Assembly (NCBI RefSeq): GCF_014805625.2
Contig: NW_023998460.1
Location: forward strand, 138,441 to 202,440
Length of the DNA stretch: 64,000 nucleotides
DNA from: Glossina fuscipes
Lineage: Eukaryota; Arthropoda; Insecta; Diptera; Glossinidae
Reading direction: 5' to 3'
The notes below the pieces were generated by a model. The model was not told the origin of the DNA. It ran no database searches and saw only the letters and a program-made list of their open reading frames with translations. A program made the position numbers and the translations under genes. Shown piece after piece: positions 11,993-23,096 of the stretch. The stretch's first letter is position 1. Each line of letters opens with the position of its first letter.

Positions 11993-12823
11993 AAGGGTGT
12001 GAAGATAAATTCGAATTTAACTAGTACAGACACCTACCACTTCTGTTAGCGTACCTCTGTTAACGACTTAACAGAGCTCATGTTAAATAATTACAATTGA
12101 GATATAGTTGGTTTGAAAGCCTAATCCGTCCATATTAAAAAAGAGAAAATATTTTTGTGGACATTTCATGAATAAAACTACCTTTCGAGCAAACTAAACA
12201 AATTCAAATTCTGCTTATAGAAACTATTTTTAACGGTATTTGAAATTTGGTATTTTAGCGAAAACTGCATATGAAAAACACCCAAATTTGACACTCTAGT
12301 GCGGCCAAACTAGAAAATATCGCCTATATTCACCTATACCACGTGAATCTATATGAAAATACCTATCGATTAAGCAAAAAAAATTAACACTTTGCTTTCA
12401 GGAACTATTTTTGCCGATTTTTTGAAATTTGCTATGTTACCATAACATAGCTATGGGAGAACANNNNNNNNNNAGGTGAATATAGGCGACATTTTCTAGT
12501 TTGGCCGCACTAGAGTGTCAAATTTGGGTGTTTTTTCATATGCAGTTTTCGCTAACATACCAAATTTCAAATACTGTTAAAAATAGTTTCCATAAGCAGA
12601 ATTTGAATTTGTTTAGTTTGCTTGAAAGGTGGTTTTATATTGATTCATAAAATGTCCACAAAAATATTTTCTCTTTTTTAATATGGACGGATTAGGCTTT
12701 CAAACCAACTATATCTCAATTGTAATTATTTAACATGAGCTCTGCTAAATCGTTAACACAGGTATGTTAAAAGAAATGGTAGGTGTCTTTACTAGTTAAA
12801 TTCGAATTTATCTTCACACCCTT
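11993..12823. mobile_element. Complete family-alpha long-TIR element with 9-bp target duplication (Mutator-like, non-autonomous)
   Basis: The element starts AAGGGTGTGAAG and ends CTTCACACCCTT. ACCACAAAG flanks it exactly on both sides (11984-11992 and 12824-12832), a perfect 9-bp duplication. The arms, 11993-12335 and 12474-12823, are inverted copies of about 345 bp at high identity, so the unit could fold into a large hairpin. The centre holds about 130 bp and an N run. Near the termini are a 14-bp palindrome (12006-12019) and a TTAACAGAGCTC site. No coding region is present. Nine-bp duplications with long arms fit the Mutator superfamily (MuDR, Rehavkus or Phantom types) better than hAT (8 bp) or P/Galileo (7-8 bp). 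The superfamily is inferred; boundaries and duplication are seen directly. Confidence 0.85.
12464..12473. other. Assembly gap (10 N) in the centre of the alpha hairpin
   Basis: Ten N between the two inverted arms. The position is what one expects when an assembler fails at a long perfect hairpin, so the true centre may be longer than shown and could hold additional sequence. Confidence 0.95.
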
Positions 12824-13120
12824 ACCACAAAGTATGTATGTTCTTGATCAGCATCAAATGCTGAATTAATTTAAGGAGGTACGCCTGGCCGTCTGACCAA
12901 CTGTCCGCCTGTGTAATGTCTGCTGTAAACATTCTTCTGGTCAAATCTGAAGCTATCGACTTCAAATTGGAGAAAAGCATTGAAAGTTTCTGCACGCAGT
13001 TTCGTATTGACAAAGGACCAAATCGGTCCAAGGAGACGATTGTAGTACCACATAAAACAAAAAACCTCAGGTATCTGAATCAAAAATTGGTTTTTTGTTT
13101 ATTACTCAGCGCCTACAGCA
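12824..13120 (+). repeat. DINE-like repeat, right part, after the alpha insertion
   Basis: It resumes the interrupted repeat: TATGTATGTTCTTGATCAGC, TCTGACCAACTGTCCGCCTG, then CATTCTTCTGGTCAAATC and TTTCTGCACGCAGTTTCG. The same ordered blocks occur at 33780-34060, including TTTCTGCATGCAGTTTTG. Open frames on both strands here (12822-13125) are by-products of the repeat. Confidence 0.65.
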
Positions 13121-13254
13121 GATAAATCTACAAAATTTTAAACATACATTGTATGGTCGATGCTGTAGTACATATACAAGTATGGGAAAAATTTCCCCCG
13201 ACCCAATACCGTAGTGTATCAAAATCTCTATTTTTTTTTTTTAATATATTTATA

Positions 13255-13440
13255 ACGCGCAACCGAAAGCTTTAAATGCCCCAGAAAGTATATAAATTTT
13301 TGACTGATTTCAATTTGGAATGCATCTAAATACGTCCATCTGTCCATCTGTCAAACTGAGTAATATCTGCGATGAACATTGTTCCTTTCACAAAACTAAA
13401 GATGTCGACTAAAAACTTGCAAAAGAAAGTAAAAATTACC
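13255..13440 (+). repeat. Degenerate DINE-like segment
   Basis: It shows CCCCAGAAAGTATATAAATT, GTCCATCTGTCCATCTGTC, a spacer, then GAACATTGTTCC and AAACTAAAGATGTCGAC, following the order of blocks in the segment just upstream. It is probably a second monomer or a related copy. Confidence 0.4.
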
Positions 13441-16400
13441 TAAATCGCATGATGGACACGACTACAGTCCACACACCACCTTTGCTTTCTGTGTTTATTG
13501 CTTATTATTCATAAAATACAACACATACACCTTTTAAATTTCCACTTGTATTCTGGTGCCCATGTTATATCCCATCCAATGTTATAGAGTATAAAAATGT
13601 AGTTACTTTCCTTTTTTTAGTCTTTCTTTAGCCGTAAGTATTAATGTAATACTTGTAGCAGACAATAATGAGAATTAAGTTTAAATTAATAAAACAAACG
13701 TTGCTCTCATGTTAACTGATCGCGCTTTTTTGAACCTATGAAGGTCGAATGCTTAATTTACGTGCGTTTAATTAAGCTATACAGTAGAGAAATCAAATCA
13801 TTGCATATTTGTCTCCCGCCGTTATCAATTCACTACGACGATCTTTCTGATTCATTACGCTTCTGCATGCCTGTTTCATAATCGTACTTTCCATTATTTT
13901 TCAAGCCATTGTGTAAAAATTCACAGAAATTTTCGTAAATACTTCTTTTGTAAATAACTCTTTTTGAATAATTCGTAAAAACAGGAGTATGATGTTTAAC
14001 GAACATTTCGGTGTAGAGTCCGCATATATATCAACACAATTAAAAATGGCGTCGGTGAACTAGAAGACCGGCGGTTCCGACGGTCAAATTTTGCTTTATT
14101 CATTTTTTCAATAAGCGGGGGCGTGTGTTTGTTTTTGCGTTGTAACGTTTCAATGACCGGCGTTTTTTTTTTCGCACTACATAAGATGAGTTAAGGATAG
14201 AGAAAATATAAAAAATTTCCATTTAAGTTAAAGAAAACTATTATCCTATAATTTTCTTTAAGGAGGATCACGGAGAACGCGCGTAAGTAATAAACCATAC
14301 AAAAAAAAAAAAAAAAAAATAGTTTAATAAAAAAAATACGTCATTTTTATTAAAACGACGAATTCGTACATATAGTATGACTTGAGCCAAGGTAACAAAA
14401 AACAAGTTTCTAATTTCATTTTGGTTATTAAAAATTATTTTCTAGTTGATCGGATGTAGAAACTCGTACTCCTGTGACCGTTTATGTTTGTCTCTGTCTG
14501 ACAAACCAAATAAAAGTTTATGCGCACATAAATTTACTTCTATTATGTTTACATTTGTTGTTCAGTTTTTATTGCATTTGCGAGTATGCGTGTATCAATA
14601 ATATTGATTAAAATGACAGCGACATACATTCATGTGCGTATGTATTCATAAGTGCGTTTACACGTACGGACTTAAAGAGTTTATAGTTAAGGAGTTAAAT
14701 AGTTTATTACAATTGGGATTGAGGGAAGATAGAATTGCCACTCACCGCCATTAATGGTCGGCGACGAAAACATTAAAAATTTATTAAAAACAATATGTGC
14801 ACCTTTATATATAAATGAGATATATGCATAAGGTGCAAGAGCATTTTATAAAGTAGCCAATCAATTAAGTAAGCCTTTATTTTTTACTGCGCTCTTTCCC
14901 TATCACCTTGCGTTGTCAACAATGTAACATTAAAATAGTTACAAAAAATTTACAATATGTAAAGTAACTCTACCGATATTTTATGCACATATATGTATAC
15001 GTGTATTTTAGTGTGGCTTTTCTTGAAACGTAAAGTTCAAAGTAACCATAATCAGCATCATAGTAATTATTATAATGATTGTCATGAATGTTGAATTGTT
15101 TTGAATAACAATAGATATGATTGACGCGAACTGTAAGCTTGCATATAAATCATGCGTAGACGTCGCCAATTCAAAGCGTATGTTGTGGCATTAGTTGAAA
15201 TATATGGCGAAGGAATCATTCCTGAACAAAGCTTGTGTATGCAGGTGAGTGTAAATGCTTAACATAGCTAACGCAATAAAATCAGAAAACGAAGTTTTTG
15301 TGCACTAAGTGTTTTAGGTACACACGTCTTATTCCTACATTGCTCTTCTGAAGTCATCCAAGTCAATCAGTAGACATATGAATTATCACGTAATGTAATT
15401 ATTGTGGCGATACGCTAAAAGGATAAAAATAAGGTCAACAATAGCGGGTTTCACCTTATTCTCGAATCACAACGATTCAGTCGTATGGCTTCATGTTCAT
15501 AGAATCTTTACACGAAAATCATAATTATTTTCAAATGACTGTAATACATTCAGAATATATAAAATGTGTGCCAAATAGTTTCTTTAGTAATGGTTTGATT
15601 GCCTATGAGGGCCAAGTTTATTTTCGGAATGTTGGGTTAAGATCGCTTTGTGAATAGTCGGCGTTAACTAACCAAAAATCGCATATGTAAATGTTGCAAA
15701 ATGTTTTGTTAAATGGCCAAATATTGTTGTACTTAAGTCTTTTAAAAGGTGTGTAATTACTTACGCCAAGTTTTAAATCGGTTATTGGGTCCACTATATT
15801 GCAGGTGAATTAGGCAAGCTGAAGCATTTGTTAGATTATGAACAAATACAACGACAAGACGAGATGGGTTCATCGTCTTTGTGTGCGCTGCTATGGTGAA
15901 AAATATGCTGCTTGTGGGAAATAACCGTAGTTCCGTTCCTTCATCTTCTCTCTTCCTTCTGTTCTATTTATTTTGAATGTTCGAAAATGAAAACAATCCA
16001 AGGTCGCACATTTTTCATTTATAATTTCTTAGGATTATCAAAAGTAGTGAGGGTTAAGCGTTCGTGTCAAGGTGAATATATTTCTTTTTGGTCCTCGCAT
16101 TTCGATTTCGAAAAATACATTGAATCAATCAAATTAATTTTATCTGAAAATAATTTATATTTTACAACGTAAGATAATCAATGTTAATCGACAACATTAT
16201 CGCCATGAGCATCACCGTCAACGTCACCAAATTGCCGAAGAATGTTATAAAAAAAATTTTTTCAAGATAATTTAAAAATAAGAAAATTTTAGATAATATT
16301 AAAAAAAAGGCTTATAATCCTTCTTGTACATTATTTTTATCAATATTTCGAAATTTTTTGAAACTACGCCTATGCATGGAAGCAAAAAAGTAGATAATAA

Positions 16401-17104
16401 ATTGTATTAAGCGAAGTGCCTTATTCGATTGCATGTCTTTTACTTTTGGCTTAGTTCACTCTAACTCAATATCCAAAACAGAAAAAATAATAACCTTCTG
16501 CTTGCCAAAAACACCAGTTATTCTTCGTCATTTGGGGTCGTTTTTGACAATTCCTTCTTTCAGTCGAACAAAAAAGGTTAACGCTTCAGAGTAGTTGCTG
16601 CACCAAAGCTGATTTTGAATGGGACTTTGCCTCATCATTTCGTTGTTTTCAAAATAACAGAGCAACGTTACTGCAATCATGGTAACCCGCAAGCTAATCA
16701 TCGCAATAAAGGGTTGCGTTTTCAAAATATAAAAAAAATGTTCGCAACAATCCGGAAACTAGTTTCTTTCGGATATATTGTTTAAATTTTCAACTTTGTC
16801 AACTCTGCGCGCGTCCTGTGGCCGTATTTTTTACTTTGTGTGTAGAAATTTTGTACTTTATTTTATTGCTTTATATGATTTTAAAGCTTAATTAATTATA
16901 AAAGTCTGTATGGAAATCTATTGAACTTTTTGTGTTGATGTTGTTTTAGATTTTGCGATCAGCACTAGATGCTTTCATCAAGAATTCTCTTTCTTTGTTT
17001 TTTGCGCGTTGTTGCTTCCAAATATCTGTGTTGGTTATAGGCGTTTACAAATTTTTTTTTCTCTTTGTTTATTATGCTTTTAATAGTGTGATGTTTGCGA
17101 GCTA
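13441..17104. other. No recognised element; contains one candidate small exon and an A19 run
   Basis: No transposon similarity was seen. 14301-14319 is a run of A. Around 14040-14160 the base composition is more GC-rich than its surroundings without any recognisable coding pattern. The only sequence with gene-like signals is the candidate exon at 15152-15244, listed separately. The open frames at 15912-16172 and 16528-16725 resemble nothing known to me. Confidence 0.4.
15152..15395 (+). other. Candidate two-exon mini-ORF with good splice signals
   Basis: An ATG at 15152, preceded by an in-frame stop, opens a 31-codon frame beginning MRRRRQFKAYVVALVEIYGE. It ends at 15244 in the donor CAG|GTGAGT. 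The 73-bp putative intron (15245-15317) contains a GCTAAC branch-like site and ends in TTTTAG. Its length is typical of small fly introns. Reading on in phase 0 gives about 25 further codons before a TAA. Signals and length are seen; that it is transcribed is inference. I recognise no family, and chance occurrence in 64 kb is quite possible. Confidence 0.2.
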
Positions 17105-17290
17105 ATTTAAGGACTACGTTGAACTTGTCCCGACTGTAAGAATCGGGACATTGACTTCTATGAGCTTTTCACGGTGATAAAAAATGGGTTTTCTGAGTTA
17201 AGTAAAAATCTTGTGACATTGTGCGGTAAGTTTAAAAAAACTCAAACAATGTTCGATGAGTGTCGCTATATAGGGCACTCATTCCCAAGA
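17105..17290 (+). pseudogene. Fragment F: non-LTR ORF1 (PHD tail and coiled segment)
   Basis: The plus strand encodes the end of the PHD-like finger, CPDCKNRDIDFYELFT in the best frame, followed by an FSELSKNL segment and TMFDECRYIGHSF. These parallel copy C residues 55-105 in the same order (CPDYRKRDIDFYKLFT, FSDLSKNL, TRFDECRYIAQSS). The fragment keeps the final CPDC cysteine pair. Nothing of ORF2 follows, so this is a short relic of the same or a sister family. Confidence 0.7.
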
Positions 17291-19918
17291 AGGAACATTC
17301 AGTAGTATAGTTCTACAACATGTGCGTAAAAGTCTACAATCTAAATGTTTACGTAGCAATCAACGCCACACTTACACTCATCAATGTTTTTCTAATGATA
17401 CCTGTAAACTACATTAAATGGGTTACAGGATGCCTTCTGCATAACCTTGCTAAACTAAAATCAGCTATTCATAAAATCGTAGCGGAGAAAACTAGTAAGG
17501 ATCGCTAAATAGTCATTCCCGTCCTAAAGACATAAGCCGTCGAAAGGCAGTCGTTTTATGCTTGGAACCATTTTCCACCAAATCTTGGAGTTTCTGTCGG
17601 TGAACATAGTGTCTTTAAGCTTGAAAAATCTACAAATACACATTGGCAATGGGCTCATTCAGTAGTTGATTACTTACTGGATTATAATTTAATTGTAAAA
17701 GTAAAGTGATCTCTCTTTGTGGAACTACTTATTTACTCACAGATTTGGTTTTTATAAATTTTGCAGTCACAAAATAAATAAATTGAAATTGAAGGCACTT
17801 CACAGAATCTACACACGCTTTTACCGATAAGGCGAACATATTGCAGCAAACGTTGATAGTGGCGCGCTGCCGTCTACGAATTATGATGCGGAATAGAGTG
17901 ATAATCATTTCTGATGTCTTTCATTATTTTAGTAAAACCATTTATAAGGAAAGTGTTTCCTTGGCTATGTCACTCTCGGCAAAATAATTAATGAGTTCAG
18001 AAATTATTCACATATTTTCCTTGCAAAGAACTTATATGTTTTCCTACATGTCGTTCATGTCATCAATTTCGTCTGAAATTTATTTCTAATCCTTTTTTTG
18101 GCCTAAATTGCTGCTGATGTGCAATAAAAAAAAATTTTTATTGGACATTTACAGTAAATAGTTTCTGTTTGATATGTTGCCAACCATTAAAGAATATTTT
18201 ACATGAGGCCAAATCATTGCTTTTCAATAGAGATTGACGACAACTTGAAAGTTCCTTATTATCAGTCTCAGTCCATAATGCGATAATGTGCAAATTAAAG
18301 AAATTTTTAAATTTTCAGAATATACCTTTCCTTCCTTATACCCCTCATGTGCAAAATATAATGGCAATTCAAGTAATAAGTAAAAAACAGCAGCAAACCG
18401 TTCTCCCCATATGTTAAACAAAGTTTCCTTCTATTAAAAAGAATCCAACAAAAAAAGAAATTCGAAGGAAATGAAAGTACGCTATTTTTCAGTGCATATA
18501 CATCTCTTCTTATCACAAGTTGCCGGAAATATTACGAAAGATTTGTGTTAAACCGTACCACATATTATACTGTGCTCATGCATACAAATTTTTCAGTCTT
18601 GTTTAAGCGCTAACCAACGCCATGGCTTGACATTGAAGGAATATTTTGATAGATTACTCGTATGCATACAAAACTATCAATGTTTGACAGACCACCTAAA
18701 GTTCGCATACAATTCAAATTTCATGGATATAAAGAAATGTTTACATACGTAAGCCCGTACCATTGTTCGTATATAACCACATTTATTTTGATTAATTGTT
18801 TGATGTTTACTCTACTGCTTCCATTTTATTATTATGTTTATTTATACAGAATCCTACCCAAGACCTTCATTTAGTTTTCTTTTCGTAAATTTCGTTTCAC
18901 TTTTTTAAGTTAATAGGTATTTTCGAAATTTACGAATATGTTATCGGAAGCTTAGCAATTTACTTGAGGTATATTTATATACTCACGAAGATAAGCTAAA
19001 GCAAGATTATAGCTAAAGAACAATAATCAATAAAGATATTAAAATATAAGTAACATGCAAGGTTTGTCAATAAGAATTAGTTAGAAGTAGACGAGGCGGA
19101 AGTGGCGCAAAATATTTTTTTTGTGACAATATGTGACCTAGGTGCTATTAGTAGTGCACAATATTTTTAGAGTAGGTGCTGACACATGTTTATTTAACTA
19201 AAACTCTTCTCATGTAAGCAGCGTTTCGCAATATAGAAATATTATTTGGATGGGTTAAATTTGTTATATAAGAATTTCAAATAATAAATCATTTATACCC
19301 TGATAAAGTGTTACTTCATCAAAGCACATGTAACGTCAGAAAATAGATGTTATTTACTTTTTGCCTACCTAATCTGCCATTACAAGTTGAATTAAATAAA
19401 CTAAAAGCAGGAAAGATTAATGAACAATACATTCGTCTGTTGTTTGTCAGGCATCCGTCGTTTTTATATTCGGTGTCGGTTTATTGGTTATCCTCTATAA
19501 TTTTTCCGACCATCATATATTGTATGTCCACATGTCACGTTTGCACTCCGTCCTTCCATTGTGTTTCTATCTTTAGTTTTTCTAGCTTCACCTTACCCTA
19601 ACTTAACAAAACTTAGAAAAAGCTTTAAAACCATACTAAAAAAGTAAAGTTACGTGCATTAAGATGTAGGTTTATTATAATGTTGGAAAAATATAATAAA
19701 CTATATGCTTCTTTCACATATGAATAGAACAATATAGCCACTGCCAAGACACCAACACACCATGCAGAATAAATGTGCCATGTTCTGCAAACGACGCCAA
19801 CATCGAAAACAATACCAAGGTTATGGTGATTTCAAGTACCGCTGTTATCGTAACCGATGAATCAATGCTAGCAATTTATTTTAGTAGCGATTCGAAAACA
19901 TATACTTATATATACAAT
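17291..19918. other. No recognised gene or element
   Basis: An ACAAAATAAATAAATTGAAA tract near 17765-17790 could be the tail of an unrecognised retroposon, but nothing upstream supports it. Small open frames at 17320-17508, 18662-18874 and 19347-19601 resemble no family. Confidence 0.4.
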
Positions 19919-20222
19919 AGTTTCATTTTGTCACAGGAGATGATTTGGCCAAAGTAGCTACGCAAATTTTCGCCTTACCAACCTCATTTACGACAAGGTG
20001 TAAAAATGTTGTCCTTTCGAGTATTAATTAATTTACTTAAAGTCATGTTTTGTTTATAATAATTTGCAAAAAAATTCGCGAAAAGTTCTATTTTAGTTGT
20101 ATTTTGATTTAAATCCCTCTGAGACTTCATTTAACAGAATTCTGTTAACGGCTTTACAGAGTCTGCAAAAATATTTGGGTTGTGTCTTTCCTAGTTATAT
20201 TTAAATATACCTTCACAACCTT
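19919..20222. mobile_element. Solo right arm of a family-beta long-TIR element
   Basis: This matches the right arm of the complete beta element (35102-35404) in order: TTTCATTTT, a TTTGGCCAAAGTAGCTACG-like stretch, CAACCTCATTTACGAC, AAGTCATGTTTTGTTTATAA, CTTCATTTAACAGAATTCTG, and TTATATTTAAATATA near the end. The terminus is CTTCACAACCTT, with one change from CTTCACACCCTT. No left arm was found upstream, so the element is truncated or the arms recombined. The target duplication cannot be tested. Confidence 0.8.
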
Positions 20223-20324
20223 TGATTTCTTCTATTTTCAAAATAAAAGATTTTGTCGCAGAGGCATGTGGGCTTTGCAGGTGTGTCCTTTGAAAAGTTT
20301 AATTCAATTCCAAATTCTTTTACA

Positions 20325-20480
20325 AATTTTTAAGCGATGTCTTCATTTTCGCTAACGGGAGAATGTTTACCACAAATGCTAAGTCCGCTGCAAACAGACG
20401 GACGAACAGGCGGGCATGTTTAACCACATTCCACAGTTGTAACTGGCCAAGAATTTGTATACCTTATGTGGTTTTTGAAG
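20325..20480 (-). repeat. DINE-like repeat fragment, inverted
   Basis: On the minus strand it reads ATGCCCGCCTGTTCGTCCGT, then CTGTTTGCAGCGGACTTAGC, then AAACATTCTCCCGTTAGCG. This is the same series of blocks (NTGTCCGTCCGTCTG, then ACATTCTCC-G-TCGC) as in the plus-strand copies. It lies 100 bp beyond the beta arm. Confidence 0.45.
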
Positions 20481-20764
20481 TTTGTTTCTGCGTGTTATAA
20501 AGGTATTTATTTATAAACTAATTAAATTTTTATACGTTTTATAATATTGAGTTTGCCGTTTTGTGCACAGATGCTACAGCCAATGCATTCAAATTTTTAT
20601 ACATATATTTGTTATAGTTTGTGCGTAATGAGCAAAAACCTAATTTTTCATTTCCTTTGAAAAACAGAGCTGTTTTGTGAAATTAGGTACCACAATTCAC
20701 TTAAAATATTGACTGTATCATATGGCGAGTCTACTTTGGGAAAAAATATCTATAAGTGGTAGCT

Positions 20765-21510
20765 CTTTACAGAAGGCCGAGAAGATGCTAATGACGATAT
20801 CCGTCTTGATGTCAACAACCAATGAAATGAAATGTTAATGCAGTAAAACAAATTGATACGGAGAATCGTTGAATCACTATTAGAGAAGTCGCTAAGTAAG
20901 TGGGCACATCGCCATGCAATTTTTTCGGATGTTTTGGGCATGAAACGCGTGGCAGCAAAGTTTGTTCGAAAATGCCTGAATTTTGACCAAAAAGACAGCC
21001 GCATCATCATCGTCAAGACCTGCTGAAAGACGAGTATATGATCGGTATACGATTATTATATCCAAACCGAAATCAAACCATCCCAATACAAGCGGACAGA
21101 AGAGCGAAGACCGGAAAAGCACGCCAAGTTTGGTTAAACGTAAACGTTTTGCTTACAGTTTTCTTCAATTACAATGACGTTGTGGATCGTGAGCCCTTGC
21201 CAAGAGGTTGAAAAATTTGGAAAGAATATTACCTTGAAGTAATGCTCCGTTTGCTTGATGCAATAGGAAAAAACTGCCGAGATAGTGGAAAAACCAATCG
21301 TGGATACTGCACCACGATAAGCAGCCGGCTCACGCGGTATTGCTTGTTCATAATTTTTTAACCATAAAATTTTAACTAAACTTAATTATGCCTCAGCAAC
21401 AGCATTTACTAGACTTGGCTCCGTGAGAAACTTCGAGGAAAATTGCTGACACAAGGAACTGCTTTGAAAGGAACAAAGTAGATATTGTTGAATATATATT
21501 TTTCGAGAAA
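20765..21510 (+). pseudogene. Mariner/Tc1-superfamily transposase fossil 1
   Basis: Three frames carry consecutive pieces of a mariner-type transposase. 20770-20815 gives EGREDANDDIRLDVNN. 20910-21005 gives SDVLGMKRVAAKFVRK then LNFDQKDSRI, the end of the DNA-binding half. 21295-21355 gives SWILHHDKQPAHAVLLVHNF, the block with the second catalytic Asp; the usual Asn after HHD is replaced by Lys. Further on, DLAP near 21415 sits where the third catalytic block belongs. Many frame changes and stops separate them and no terminal inverted repeats were found. This lineage (HHDNAPAH type) differs from the mariner at 31456. Its function when intact was cut-and-paste transposition at TA. Dead. Confidence 0.7.
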
Positions 21511-23096
21511 AATAAACAGTCCCCTTTGTTTTTTTAACATCCTTTGTAAATACTCACCACTAAATTACCTTTACAAGCAATTACTACTTCCAACGGTTTC
21601 GTGCCTTGTGCGTTTTGCCTAGTGTGCAATATTGCCAGGTCAAAAGAAAATTAAACGTTCTTATATATTTAATTTCCAAGATATTTGACATAAGTATGGA
21701 GCTTTATGCCCATCATATTGTTAAAAGGAACAGTATTGTTAAAAGGAACAATATTTACGAAACCAACATAAAAAAGCTAAATGCTACGAACGAAGCAAAC
21801 TAGGATTTATTACACCCTTCATAACTGTTAAGGCGGTACAACTGCTTTCTAACTAAATAAAAACTTTGACTGACAGAGCTGTCTAGCGATTCATGCATTT
21901 CTCGCCAAAATTATAATTATTAAATCCCCGACGCAGTTTAGTGTCTTTTGACAAAACCATATTTTATGTTAGTGATGCCGGGTGATCAAAGCGCTGACTT
22001 TCTTCTACAAAACGATTTCTTTGAAGCGTTTACTATTTCATATGAAATGTGCATCAAATTTAAGTTTTTGTCATATTTATCATAGAACTTTAATATATAA
22101 AACCAAGTCAGGTAAATGCGCGTTACGTAAACTAATGTAAGAATGTTTATTCATTGACCTACTTAAAATGTAATAAATAGATATTGTAAGAAATAGTGGG
22201 GGAAAGAAAGAAATTTCATTACAATATTGAGTGTAGGTTAAGTTAGAATTGGAGTAAAACCGCCCTAGAAAACTTGTGTTTACTTGTTTTGGTGCCATAT
22301 CGCTTGATTCGACAACATTAGAAATTTTGTGTTAGTTTTCATTGAAGTTTTATTTATGCGGACTACAAGTACGAAGCAGATACCGGGCGTGTGACGTAAG
22401 GATTTCATTTATTTTGCGCCTTCAAGAAGTTTCAATCAGGCATAGGTGATTAATTGAAAAAGCAACGGATTATTGTATGAAGTTGCTGCGCTCACCATTT
22501 CGAAACTTGCGGACAGCATTAATTTTTTTTTTACTCGAAGAAAAATAGATATGAATGGTGCTTTCGTGGCTTGAAATGTGGGGGTAGTATGATAGGATGT
22601 GCAAGCAATAGATGTAGCAAGATTTTCAAATCGCTTATGAGAAACCGTAAACATCTGAAAGATGGTTACCATATGAGTTGAATGAGTGATAGATGGCACT
22701 TTCGCGTCCTATTGTTACTGCGTATAGAAAATGGATTTGTTTTGAGAATACCAAGAAAAATAATGTAAACCTACATGGACTTTAAAGAAGAAATTTGGGC
22801 ATGAAGGGACTGCTTTGTGCTTGCTGTGGCCAGAAGAATGAAGCCTATTATAAACCATTAAAGTGGGGTGAAATGGCTATAACCTTACCAACCTCAATTG
22901 ATGTCTCTGGCACGTTCGCTATTCAAAAAACGACCGGAATATCGAGAAGAGCAGAACAAAGTCGTGGTTTTCGCATGGCATCCATCTATTAGTCCATACC
23001 TAGTAAAAACGGTTCGTGATAAGTGGAAAACCAACATGTTTGTAATATCCAAAGCTGCTCACTCACAAGACTTTTTTCAAAATGAATAGGTTGCGG
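21511..23096. other. No recognised gene or element
   Basis: Small open frames (22436-22699 on minus, 22795-23089 on plus) resemble no family. The junction with copy B at about 23097 is abrupt and cuts that element's 3' side. Confidence 0.4.

Noticed and set aside
11993..12823. Foldback or Galileo identity for the alpha element
   Set aside because: Those groups are described with other termini, and Galileo and P-type elements make shorter duplications; two perfect 9-bp duplications fit Mutator-like elements better.
12822..13125. Open frames on both strands around 69 codons
   Set aside because: Lie within the DINE-like repeat and are by-products of its sequence.
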